From: UBA1424 sp041654095
Lineage (GTDB): Bacteria > Bacillota_I > Bacilli_A > RFN20 > CAG-826
Direction of reading: 5' to 3'
Assembly (NCBI GenBank): GCA_041654095.1
Contig: JBAZED010000001.1
Coordinates: 1 to 64,000 of the forward strand
DNA: 64,000 nucleotides
Shown: piece by piece, positions 15,178-23,585 of the stretch
Position numbering within the stretch: the first letter of the stretch is position 1
Layout of the letters: every line of letters starts with the position of its first letter
Made by a program: the position numbers and the translations under genes
The notes under the pieces: model-generated
The model's input: the letters and a program-made list of their open reading frames with translations, nothing else
Told to the model about the DNA's origin: nothing
Databases searched by the model: none

Positions 15178-17040
15178 ATGAAAAAGCAAAGATATCTGCA
15201 ATTATTAACCCTTCTCTTCATCGTTTCCTCCTGCACTCCGGCGGATACTTCATCGAGCTCGAGTTCAGGAGATGGCGAATTACCTATTTGGGATGGCAAT
15301 CATATTACTTATACAGCTCAGCACATTTCGAAATTCGGAAGCGCGACTCCTTCGGGCGTGGCCAACTATGATGATACAAACGATTCGGTCGTCATCTGGA
15401 ATACCGATGCCAGCCTCGATAATTACGGCGGCGTTCAGACACCGATGCTATCTTTGAACTTCGCCAAAGCGGTCATCTTTGAAATGGATGTCATCAGCTG
15501 CTATTCACAATACGTCATCAAACTTTCCGTCGAAGGCGTTAATGAAACCTTTTATGTTCTGGCGGATGAGGGAGATACGGGTCTCATCTCCGTCAACGTC
15601 GTCGATTCGATGCTCTCGGAAAAATTTGAAGCGCGGCGCACATCCCCCGATCCCGGTTACAAAGACGGATGGATTTATGATGGCGAAACGAAAAAATGCA
15701 GCATTCACATTCTCGCCAAAGGTCCGGATGGCGAGCAGCAGACGGCCGAACTCGTCCTCGGTCACCTATCTGTATATAACGATATCGCGGCCGTGACGGG
15801 AGTCGATATTCAAGCTCCCGGTTTATCGGGTGATTTGATATCGCAACTCAAAGGCAGCCAAAGCGTTTCGTTAAGCGGTTCGGTCCTGCCGGAAACGACG
15901 GAAGATCAGACGATTCTCTGGGAATCGGAGAATGCCGAAATCGCCAGCATCGACACGAGCGGTTTGCTCTCTTTTGTCGATGTTGGGCAGACGACGGTCA
16001 TCGGCAAATCGAAAATAGACCAAAGCAAATATCGTAAAATTACCGTGTCTGTCCTTAGCGGTTTCGAAAATCCTCAGAATTTGAAAACCGAGTTATCGAC
16101 CTTGACTTACGGCGGCTCCGCTCTTCACGCGGATAGATTTGAAGATCTCTTCGCGACGACGTGGGGAACGAATATTCAGCAGGCAACGAGCGCGGAGGCG
16201 ATGACATCGGTCGATGAACACGTCTATGACTCAACCCGCGTTTTTGAGAATTACTTTGATAATAATGTCGGTGCGCATGTCGCTGAAGCCCAAAACCATA
16301 ATAGCGGTGGCGTCGCTTCCTTTAACCTCTACTTAACCGGCGTTTCGGCGGCGACGATTTATCGCCTTAAAGGCGGAAAGCTGTATCAAGAATCATATGT
16401 TTCGTCAGCAAAAGTCGCGTATGCGAACTATGACACAGTTTGGAATTACCTCGCTCGCTACGAAGAAAAAACCATTGTCGTCGCCTCGTCTGGAAGCGCT
16501 TATAAATATCGGCTTGATATCATTCCGTCCGCCTTGGTGGCGAATTATTACCCGAGCGATTTCCTATCCGCAGCAGAATGGACCGTACCAGATCGCAGCA
16601 AAACGGCAGAGGACAGCGTCGCTCACGCTTTGAGCCCGGCCTCGCTCCGCATTTCCGGCGGTCTCATCTATCTCAAGCAAAACAAATATCCGGAGTACAA
16701 ATATTGTTTCGGAGGAATCATCAGCCGGAAGTATGAAATCGAAAGCGAACAATCGCTGACGATGCTATTAGACGTCGCGGCTCTTAATCAAAAAAGCGAT
16801 TATGTTAAGACGATGTGGGAAATAAAAATAATCTACTATGCCGAGAATAACCTGACAGTCATCAATTCCAACCCATTAAAAGTCATATCTGGCAACATGA
16901 TCGGTTTTCATGAATTCACGTTTAAACCGGCCTATCGCCATTTCCGCATTTACCTCGTCGTCAACGGCAGCGATATCGGGGAGCAATATCCCGATGCCGA
17001 GATGGGGATTCGGTCTTTTAAAATGTATGCTCTGAGGTAA
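15178..17040 (+). CDS. Surface lipoprotein with an Ig-like (Big_2) domain, probable glycan-binding
   Basis: 620 residues. Signal peptide with lipobox VSSC, then a serine-rich linker (SSSSSSG). Residues about 40-205 form a beta-rich module (DNYGGVQTPMLSLNFAKAVIFEMDV, YVIKLSVEGVNETFYVLADEGD) reminiscent of carbohydrate-binding sandwiches. Residues about 210-295 are a Big_2-type bacterial Ig fold (LSGSVLPETTEDQTILWESENAEIASIDTSGLLSF...GQTTVIGKS). The rest is unassigned beta-rich sequence. The ribosome site AAGGA overlaps the preceding stop codon. Position two of the operon suggests capture of the substrate polysaccharide. No catalytic motif is visible. Confidence 0.7.
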   Translation: MKKQRYLQLLTLLFIVSSCTPADTSSSSSSGDGELPIWDGNHITYTAQHISKFGSATPSGVANYDDTNDSVVIWNTDASLDNYGGVQTPMLSLNFAKAVIFEMDVISCYSQYVIKLSVEGVNETFYVLADEGDTGLISVNVVDSMLSEKFEARRTSPDPGYKDGWIYDGETKKCSIHILAKGPDGEQQTAELVLGHLSVYNDIAAVTGVDIQAPGLSGDLISQLKGSQSVSLSGSVLPETTEDQTILWESENAEIASIDTSGLLSFVDVGQTTVIGKSKIDQSKYRKITVSVLSGFENPQNLKTELSTLTYGGSALHADRFEDLFATTWGTNIQQATSAEAMTSVDEHVYDSTRVFENYFDNNVGAHVAEAQNHNSGGVASFNLYLTGVSAATIYRLKGGKLYQESYVSSAKVAYANYDTVWNYLARYEEKTIVVASSGSAYKYRLDIIPSALVANYYPSDFLSAAEWTVPDRSKTAEDSVAHALSPASLRISGGLIYLKQNKYPEYKYCFGGIISRKYEIESEQSLTMLLDVAALNQKSDYVKTMWEIKIIYYAENNLTVINSNPLKVISGNMIGFHEFTFKPAYRHFRIYLVVNGSDIGEQYPDAEMGIRSFKMYALR

Positions 17041-17046
17041 GTGCCC

Positions 17047-18087
17047 ATGAAAAAGCAGCTGATAATTCGCAAGAGCGATATTACGCCGAGCCACCCGCAA
17101 TTAAGCGTTCTTGGGATTTTTAATCCCGCCGTCATTTTAAAGGGTCGGGAGACGATGATGCTGGTTCGCGTTTCGGAAATCGCTAAAAGCGAAGAAGAAA
17201 GATTATTTATCGTTCCGACTTATCGCGATTCGCATCTTCATTTTATTAAAATCGACCGGTTCGATCCCGCTTATGATTTCTCCGATGTTCGCGTCATTCG
17301 CAACCACGAGCAAAACTATTTGACATCAATCTCGCACTTTTGCGTCGCGCATAGCGATGATGGCATCAATTTTGTCATGACCGGGACGCGGGTCATGCCG
17401 GAGATGGAATACGAGAGCTACGGCATCGAAGATCCGCGGATTACGGAGATTGATGGGCAATACTATGTCACCTACAACGCGATCAGCGAAAATGGAATTA
17501 ATGTCGCCTTGATGGTCACGAGCGATTTTGTAAGTTTTAAGCGGCTCGGATTGCTCTTTTCCTTCGACAATAAAGACTGCGTCATCTTCCCCCAGAAAAT
17601 CGATGGCCGCTTCTTTGCCTTTCATCGGCCGAGCAAGAGCGACTTTGGCCATCTCGACATGTGGCTGGCCGAAAGCCCCGACCTTCTCCACTGGGGCGGA
17701 CATGCGATTTTAAAAGCAGCGCGCCCCTCATATATGAAAAGCACGCGAGTCGGCGCAGGTGCCGTTCCCTTTTTGACCGAGCGCGGTTGGCTCGTCATCT
17801 ATCACGCCGCCGACGAGAGGCACCATTATCACCTCGCCGCGATGCTCCTCGATCGTAACGATCCGCCTCGCGTCTTGATGCGGAGCAAAAAACCGCTCCT
17901 CAGCCCCCAAGAGGATTACGAGAAAAATGGCTTTTTCCAAAACGTCGTCTTCACTTGCGGATTAACGAGAAAAGATAATATTGTCACCATATATTATGGT
18001 GTTTGCGATGAAAATATCGCGATGTGCGAAATGGCTATCGATGAAATATTTGATAACATGGAAGAGGTTAACAATGCGAAAAGCTAA
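17047..18087 (+). CDS. GH130 family mannoside phosphorylase (or beta-mannosidase), cytoplasmic
   Basis: 346 residues without a signal peptide. Five-bladed propeller of GH130: FNPAVILKGRETMMLVRVSE, YGIEDPRIT containing the EDPR motif whose Asp is the proton donor in GH130 phosphorylases, RVGAGAVPFLTERGWLVIYHAADERHHYHLAAMLL, and NVVFTCGL...YYGVCDENIAM. GH130 enzymes split beta-mannosides with phosphate to give mannose-1-phosphate, though one subgroup hydrolyses beta-1,2-mannosides. Retained His and Tyr in IYHAADERHHYHLAA favour phosphorolysis but do not prove it. The ATG at 17047 has GAGGTAAG upstream; GTG at 17041 is less likely. It overlaps the next gene. Confidence 0.9.
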   Translation: MKKQLIIRKSDITPSHPQLSVLGIFNPAVILKGRETMMLVRVSEIAKSEEERLFIVPTYRDSHLHFIKIDRFDPAYDFSDVRVIRNHEQNYLTSISHFCVAHSDDGINFVMTGTRVMPEMEYESYGIEDPRITEIDGQYYVTYNAISENGINVALMVTSDFVSFKRLGLLFSFDNKDCVIFPQKIDGRFFAFHRPSKSDFGHLDMWLAESPDLLHWGGHAILKAARPSYMKSTRVGAGAVPFLTERGWLVIYHAADERHHYHLAAMLLDRNDPPRVLMRSKKPLLSPQEDYEKNGFFQNVVFTCGLTRKDNIVTIYYGVCDENIAMCEMAIDEIFDNMEEVNNAKS

Positions 18088-19378
18088 TCTTTTTCTCGCC
18101 TTGATGGCCCTCGCCATTTCCGCCTTGTCGGGATGTGCTAATTCCTCCGATGTTTTGCAGATTGCTCTCGATATCGAAGACGAAGGGCGCTACGACGAAT
18201 TGTTCGCCTATTTTACGGCGGAAACCGGCTATAAAATATCTGCGACCTATGGTCAGGATATCGGCAAGCTCATCGGCACGAAAAACGAGCCCGACATCAT
18301 CAAGACGAGCACCGTCTTAGTCAGCTCGATGAGGAGCAGCTTGCTCGATCTGACATCGCTCATCAACAAAAGTGATGTTGTCGACACCGATAAATATATC
18401 GATAGCATAATCAGCGCTTTGACGATCGATCAAAAAGTCTATGCTCTTCCAACTTCAATCAATACTTCTCTCCTCTATTACAATAAAGCGCTTTTCGATG
18501 CTTCTCAGAGCGAATTGAGAACAGCGTTAGCATTAGCTCCGGAAGAGAGCGTTTATCCGCAACCCGACTGGGATTATGCTGACTATCAGACGGCCGGTGT
18601 CATTCTCTCCAAAAGCGCGGATGGTGCTTATTATCAATATGGGGCCGAAACGCAGCTCAACTGGTGGGGTGAATGGCTCGTCTATGTCAATCAGATGGGC
18701 GGCTCTTTCTATGAACCTGATTCCAACAATCGCGTCTGTGCTTTAACTTCGCCGGAAGCGATTGCCGCGACGACTTTCTTCCGCAACAAATCGATGGGTG
18801 ACGTGAACACTAAATTCGCACCTAATGCCCGCGAATTGACTTCCAGCTCTTCCTTCATGGGCGGCAACGTCGCGATGATTTTCGGCGGGCACATGGGCGA
18901 TTGGTACAGCTATGACGCCCTCGGGCTCGACTGGGATATCCAAGTCTTGCCGACGCCGGTCGACCTGCCTTCAGCGCGCGGTGGAGAAATATCGGCAGAT
19001 GCCTTTGGCATCTCGGTGCGCAGCAACAATGTGCCTGGCGCCTTCGCTTTTCTCGAATTATGGACGGGCGAAGAAGGGGCCCTGCAAATGTATAAATACG
19101 GCAAAGTCAGCGCCTTAAAAAATATGGAAACCCTGGTTGCTGATTTGCCAGAGAGCGAACAGAAGGATATTTCAATCGAAGTCGTTTTCGACGCGATGGA
19201 AAAAGCCCTCACCCTTCCCGACGAACGCGATTTTTCCAAAGTAATGCGCGAGATGGTGATGAGCGAAATCTATCTGTTGATGTATGAAGGACGAGGCTCG
19301 AAAAGCAACGTCACCGAAGTATTGACCACCATTAAAACCAATGTCGATAACTACTATCGAGGACTTTACGGAGCATAG
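18074..19378 (+). CDS. ABC sugar transporter substrate-binding lipoprotein (family 1)
   Basis: About 434 residues starting at the ATG at 18074, inside the end of the GH130 gene and behind GGAAGAGG. Signal peptide with lipobox LSGC. The body is a family-1 extracellular solute-binding protein: ALDIEDEGRYDELFAYFTAETGYKI, KVYALPTSINTSLLYYNKALFD, SFMGGNVAMIFGGHMGDWYSYD, LPSARGGEISADAFGISVRS and AFAFLELWTGEEGALQMYKYGKV. It would bind a manno-oligosaccharide at the membrane surface and deliver it to the two permeases encoded next. Translation is coupled to the GH130 gene. Confidence 0.93.
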   Translation: MRKANLFLALMALAISALSGCANSSDVLQIALDIEDEGRYDELFAYFTAETGYKISATYGQDIGKLIGTKNEPDIIKTSTVLVSSMRSSLLDLTSLINKSDVVDTDKYIDSIISALTIDQKVYALPTSINTSLLYYNKALFDASQSELRTALALAPEESVYPQPDWDYADYQTAGVILSKSADGAYYQYGAETQLNWWGEWLVYVNQMGGSFYEPDSNNRVCALTSPEAIAATTFFRNKSMGDVNTKFAPNARELTSSSSFMGGNVAMIFGGHMGDWYSYDALGLDWDIQVLPTPVDLPSARGGEISADAFGISVRSNNVPGAFAFLELWTGEEGALQMYKYGKVSALKNMETLVADLPESEQKDISIEVVFDAMEKALTLPDERDFSKVMREMVMSEIYLLMYEGRGSKSNVTEVLTTIKTNVDNYYRGLYGA

Positions 19379-19379
19379 G

Positions 19380-20327
19380 ATGAAGAAAGCTGAAGGGGTC
19401 TTGCAACCGCGCAAACTGTCATTAAGACAGAATTTTCATCGCAACTACAAGCATTTCCTCACTTTCGGCGCGATTGCGATCCTCGGCTTCTTTCTCTTTT
19501 ACTTTTATCCGATTATTCGCACCTTCATCTTGTCTTTAACTGACAAGACGCTTTATAGCGGAACTTCAGAGTATCTCGGTTTGCAAAATTACGTCTATGC
19601 CTTGACGCAAGACCCGATGTTTGCCAAGTCGATCCAGCAGAGCCTGATCTTCGCCGTCGCTAGCGGCACCTTTGTCTTGATCACCTCTTTGATACTAGCG
19701 ATGCTGCTCAACAGCAAAGTCAAGATGCTCGGGACCTTCCGGACGATTTACTTCTTACCATTTATCATTCCTTCGTTTGCGGTGGGGGCGGTCTATAAGA
19801 ATTTGCTGAATCCTTCGACCGGTTTTATCAATAGTGTCTTATCGGCCTTTGGCGTCGCCGATTTAGATTTACCGCTTTGGTACGCATCGCCGAGCTCGGC
19901 GCTGTTAACGATGATTTTGATCAGCTCGTTTGGCTTCGGCGTCAAAATGGTCGTTTTCCTGGCGGCTCTGCAGGAAATTCCCGAAGAATACTACGAGGTC
20001 GCCGAATTGGAAGGGGCCTCGAAATGGCAGCAATTCATCAAGATCACACTGCCGATGATCTCGCCGATCATCTTCTTCAATGTCATTTTGATTACGATTG
20101 ACGGACTCCGTTCCTTCTCGCTAGCTTTCGTCATGGGCAATGGTTCGGGCTGGCCATCGAACTCGACGCTCCTCTTTCCAATCTACATGTTCATGACAGC
20201 TTTTAACATGCCGTTCAGGCTCGGTTACGCGGCGGCGATGGCCTGGCTCTTCTTCTTGATTATCCTCGGCTTGACCCTCGTCCAGTTCGCGCTCTCCAAA
20301 CTTTATGTCAAAAAGGATTTAAGGTAA
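19380..20327 (+). CDS. ABC sugar transporter permease, MalF/UgpA type
   Basis: About 315 residues from the ATG at 19380 (GGAG seven bases upstream). Six transmembrane segments and the cytoplasmic EAA loop YYEVAELEGASKWQQFIKITLP identify a binding-protein-dependent transport permease of the CUT1 sugar family. It begins 1 bp after the binding-protein stop and would form the import channel with the following permease. No ATPase gene is in the operon, so a shared MsmX-type ATPase elsewhere is likely. Confidence 0.95.
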   Translation: MKKAEGVLQPRKLSLRQNFHRNYKHFLTFGAIAILGFFLFYFYPIIRTFILSLTDKTLYSGTSEYLGLQNYVYALTQDPMFAKSIQQSLIFAVASGTFVLITSLILAMLLNSKVKMLGTFRTIYFLPFIIPSFAVGAVYKNLLNPSTGFINSVLSAFGVADLDLPLWYASPSSALLTMILISSFGFGVKMVVFLAALQEIPEEYYEVAELEGASKWQQFIKITLPMISPIIFFNVILITIDGLRSFSLAFVMGNGSGWPSNSTLLFPIYMFMTAFNMPFRLGYAAAMAWLFFLIILGLTLVQFALSKLYVKKDLR

Positions 20328-20328
20328 T

Positions 20329-21228
20329 ATGGCGCACGCAGCGATTCATCTCAAACCTTACGAAAAAACGCCGCAAGCGAAGACGAGGCGGGGCTTTACT
20401 TATGCCTTGCTCGTCCTCTTTTCCTTGGTCGCCCTCCTCCCTCTGTACTATTTGATCATCACGGCCATGAAGGATTTAGGCGAGGCTTCCACCCGGGCGA
20501 CGATGTTCCCGCAGTCGTTCGCGCTGATCGACAATTTCCGCTTCGTCATCAACCATCCTGACTACAATGTCGTCCGCATGTTTTTAAATACCATGTTCAT
20601 CTTCGTCTTGAAGGCCACCGGCACGATCCTCACTTGTTCCTTAGCTGGTTATGGCTTTGCCATGTTTAAATTCCCCGGCAAGAAAATTATCTTCTTCTGC
20701 TTGTTGAGCACGATGATGATTCCCGGCGAACTGCTCGGCGTCCCAATCTACGAATTCATGGTTAATGCCGGCTTAAAAGAAGTTGCCTACATCCCCTTGT
20801 GGATCGCGGCGTGGTTCGGGACGGACGTCTTCGTCATCTTCCTCTTTAAACAATTCTTTGAAACCCTGCCTAAACCTCTAATCGAAGCGGCGCGAATGGA
20901 AGGGGCCAGCGAACTGGGCATCTTTTTCCGCATCGCCTTGCCGCTTAACAAACCGGCTATCGTCACCGTTATCCTCCTCTATTTTGTCGGCACATATAAC
21001 GACCTATATGGACCCGCCCTCTACATCAGCGACAAGTCGAATTGGGTCATGGCGAACAGCATCACGATTTTCGAAAATCTCTACCAGAGCGGGTCGAGTT
21101 CCTATCTCGTCCCTTGGAATTACGTGTCCGTCGCGACGTTAATCGCGATGGTGCCGGTCGTCCTCGTCTTTGCCTTTTTGCAAAAGCGGTTTATGCAAAG
21201 CGTGACCGGAACTGGTGTGAAAGGATAG
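20329..21228 (+). CDS. ABC sugar transporter permease, MalG/UgpE type
   Basis: 299 residues with six transmembrane segments and the EAA loop LIEAARMEGASELGIFFRIALPL, typical of the second CUT1 permease. The ending FLQKRFMQSVTGTGVKG is the usual C-terminus of this subfamily. It starts 1 bp after the MalF-type gene with AAGG in the preceding coding end. Confidence 0.95.
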   Translation: MAHAAIHLKPYEKTPQAKTRRGFTYALLVLFSLVALLPLYYLIITAMKDLGEASTRATMFPQSFALIDNFRFVINHPDYNVVRMFLNTMFIFVLKATGTILTCSLAGYGFAMFKFPGKKIIFFCLLSTMMIPGELLGVPIYEFMVNAGLKEVAYIPLWIAAWFGTDVFVIFLFKQFFETLPKPLIEAARMEGASELGIFFRIALPLNKPAIVTVILLYFVGTYNDLYGPALYISDKSNWVMANSITIFENLYQSGSSSYLVPWNYVSVATLIAMVPVVLVFAFLQKRFMQSVTGTGVKG

Positions 21229-21231
21229 CAC

Positions 21232-22149
21232 ATGCAACAAATTGATTTTGATAAATACCTCCACGCCCATCGTCTCCACCCCGGTGTTATCACGACGCAT
21301 CGCCTTCATTTCCGCGGCTTTCCGGGTTTTGATGTCTATAATATTTCACGCGCTTTTGAATTCGGCGGTCAAATCTATATCGCCGGCCGGGTCGAAAAGC
21401 GCGACAGCGAAATATCCGAGAGCGTCATTTTTAAGCAGATCGGACCGTACGATTACCAAGCGACGGAGTGGCGAATACCCAATCTTCAAGATCCATTCGT
21501 CGAAATTATCGATGAGCGCATCCTGCTCGGCGGCACGGAAATCTATCCAAATGAGGTTGGGCAAATCACTTTGTGGCGGACCGTTTTTTACTGGGGTCGC
21601 GACTTTGACTCATTAGAGAAGATTATTCTCGCCCCATTAAAAATGAAGGATGTTCGCATTTCGAAAGGCGAGGAGTATTACGTGATGAGCCGGCCTCAAG
21701 GCGGAAGCGCAGCTTATGGCAAAATCGGCTTTCAGACGGCTGATAAATTAGAAAAAATCACGACGAAATTCATCGCCGAGTCGCCTCTTATCAAAGATTT
21801 ATTCGATGACAGAGTGTGGGGTGGGGCGAATCAAATTCTCATTTTGAAGAACGGCTGGCTAGGCGTCCTCGGGCACGTCGCCATCATGAGTGAAGGCGAT
21901 GTCCGCCACTATTACGGCATGGCGTTTGCCCTTAATCCAAAGACCGGTGAGCGCACCGATATGAAAATCATCGCCGAGAAAGAGGATTTTGGCGCGAGCG
22001 AGTACAAACGCAAAGACTTAATCGATGTCATCTTTGTTGGAGGCATCGTCCGCCATCCCGATAAGACGGCGAGCCTCTATACCGGCCTATCCGACGCGGA
22101 AGGCCATATCGCTTTGATCGAAGACCCATTTTTGGAATATGAGGAATAG
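21232..22149 (+). CDS. DUF1861-type propeller protein, probably mannoside-related
   Basis: 305 residues, cytoplasmic (no signal). The sequence fits DUF1861 (Pfam PF08950) as I remember it: DVYNISRAFEFGGQIYIAGRVEKRDSE, LQDPFVEIIDERILLGG, WRTVFYWG, MKDVRISKG, SRPQGGSAAYGKIGF, WGGANQILILKNGWLGVLGHVA and LYTGLSDAEGHIALIEDP. This is a five-bladed propeller related in fold to GH43/GH130, with no EDPR motif. Its place directly behind the importer and near the cytoplasmic GH130 suggests it acts on the imported sugar. No biochemical role is assigned here. Confidence 0.75.
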   Translation: MQQIDFDKYLHAHRLHPGVITTHRLHFRGFPGFDVYNISRAFEFGGQIYIAGRVEKRDSEISESVIFKQIGPYDYQATEWRIPNLQDPFVEIIDERILLGGTEIYPNEVGQITLWRTVFYWGRDFDSLEKIILAPLKMKDVRISKGEEYYVMSRPQGGSAAYGKIGFQTADKLEKITTKFIAESPLIKDLFDDRVWGGANQILILKNGWLGVLGHVAIMSEGDVRHYYGMAFALNPKTGERTDMKIIAEKEDFGASEYKRKDLIDVIFVGGIVRHPDKTASLYTGLSDAEGHIALIEDPFLEYEE

Positions 22150-22157
22150 GCTGCAAA

Positions 22158-23576
22158 ATGAAAGGTAAGAGACTGACATCATTAGCTTTGCTGCCCTTGT
22201 GCGCTTCCTTTCTTTATGGCTGCGGTGGAGGAGTGGCGCTGGTGGCGATTAATGCCACCTTCGATTTCGACGTCCTCAATGATGCCTCTTTTGAACTGAC
22301 AGCCGATGCGACATTGTTTTCGCATCTCGAAGGTCATAACATCGTAGACGGAGACTATGAGTTAACGAGCAATCTTTTGACGATTGATAAGAATTATTTA
22401 GTAAGCCTCGAACCGGGCGAATACGAGTTTGAAGCGTTTTTTACCGAACGCTCCGAAAAAATAACTATCACGGTACTAGACCGCCAAAACCATCATCGCT
22501 TGATCAACGGCGGATTTGAGGCGAGCGACCTCTTCGGCTGGAAAGTCGAGACGACATTCAAAGGGGAGAGCAATCTTCAAGCCTTCACTCCTGAGGCGAT
22601 TGTCGCAAATGGTCAAGTCATCGGCAGCGAAACAGCCTATGACGGCGCCGGCAACTATGTCTATGGAATTCCTGAAGAAACGACGAAAACGGCGTGGGAA
22701 GAGAAGATGGGCAAGCTCGTCTCTTCCGACTTCGTTTTAGGTGGAATTGGCTTTCTTTCCTTCATGATGGGAGCCGGCAAAAACGCCGATTTGAATTATC
22801 TCCGCGTCATCGATAACGAAACCGGAACGGAAATAGCGCGTTATGGCAATAGCCTTTACGATACCAATTTAACCGCTTTAAACAATGCCACACTCAATCG
22901 ATATCAAGCCGATTTATCGCAGCATCTCGGCAAGTCATTGCACTTAGAAATCATCGATATAGGCGGACGCGATTGGGACTTCCTAACCTTTGATGCAATC
23001 GAGACGTATTTAGATAAGCAGCTCGACGGAATCATGTTGGCCAGCGATATAAAACCGGCTGTGGTGCTAGGTTATGCCCCCAATCAACTAGTCAATGGTG
23101 ACTTCAGCGATGGTTTGGCAAGTTGGACGGCCTCTTCGCTGTCCGGTTGGCACAAAAGCGATGGGTCGAGCAACACTTGGCAAATTGATAGCGGTCGATT
23201 GAAGAGCAACTTATCGGGCGATACCGCTCGCGGTTTAATTCGCTCATCCTTTTTCCGCATCGATGGCAGTGGTGTCATCTCCGTTGAAATCGGTGCGGCC
23301 CAAGGCAGTCGATTCGACAAGGATACGTTTATTTCGATTAAAGAACGGGGAACGAATCTTGAACTAACTCGTTTCGCGAATAGTCGCCACGACGGCATTT
23401 TCATGGTCGAGTACTATATCGATTTCAGCGCATATCTGGATCGTGTCTGCTACTTCGAAATCGTCGATAACGCGGCGGGGAGTTATGATACGATTTTTGT
23501 CGACAATATCATCACGTATTACGAGACGCGACCAGATTTTGATTTTGGCGATGTGGCAGTCGATTTACATTTCTAG
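22158..23576 (+). CDS. Surface lipoprotein with two tandem NGDFE-type binding modules
   Basis: 472 residues. Signal peptide with lipobox LYGC, then a short beta-rich segment (30-110). Two copies of one module follow, at about 114-290 (LINGGFEASDLFGW...SDFVLGGIGFLSFMMGAG...TGTEIARYGNS) and about 310-465 (LVNGDFSDGLASW...RSSFFRIDGSGVISVEIGAA...VDNIITYYE). The same module occurs in the next gene and at 30907. It resembles the N-terminal lectin-like module of Firmicutes GH32-type enzymes. No catalytic domain is present, so the protein is probably a glycan-binding partner of the GH125 enzyme encoded 9 bp downstream. Confidence 0.75.
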   Translation: MKGKRLTSLALLPLCASFLYGCGGGVALVAINATFDFDVLNDASFELTADATLFSHLEGHNIVDGDYELTSNLLTIDKNYLVSLEPGEYEFEAFFTERSEKITITVLDRQNHHRLINGGFEASDLFGWKVETTFKGESNLQAFTPEAIVANGQVIGSETAYDGAGNYVYGIPEETTKTAWEEKMGKLVSSDFVLGGIGFLSFMMGAGKNADLNYLRVIDNETGTEIARYGNSLYDTNLTALNNATLNRYQADLSQHLGKSLHLEIIDIGGRDWDFLTFDAIETYLDKQLDGIMLASDIKPAVVLGYAPNQLVNGDFSDGLASWTASSLSGWHKSDGSSNTWQIDSGRLKSNLSGDTARGLIRSSFFRIDGSGVISVEIGAAQGSRFDKDTFISIKERGTNLELTRFANSRHDGIFMVEYYIDFSAYLDRVCYFEIVDNAAGSYDTIFVDNIITYYETRPDFDFGDVAVDLHF

Positions 23577-23585
23577 GGGGCAAAA

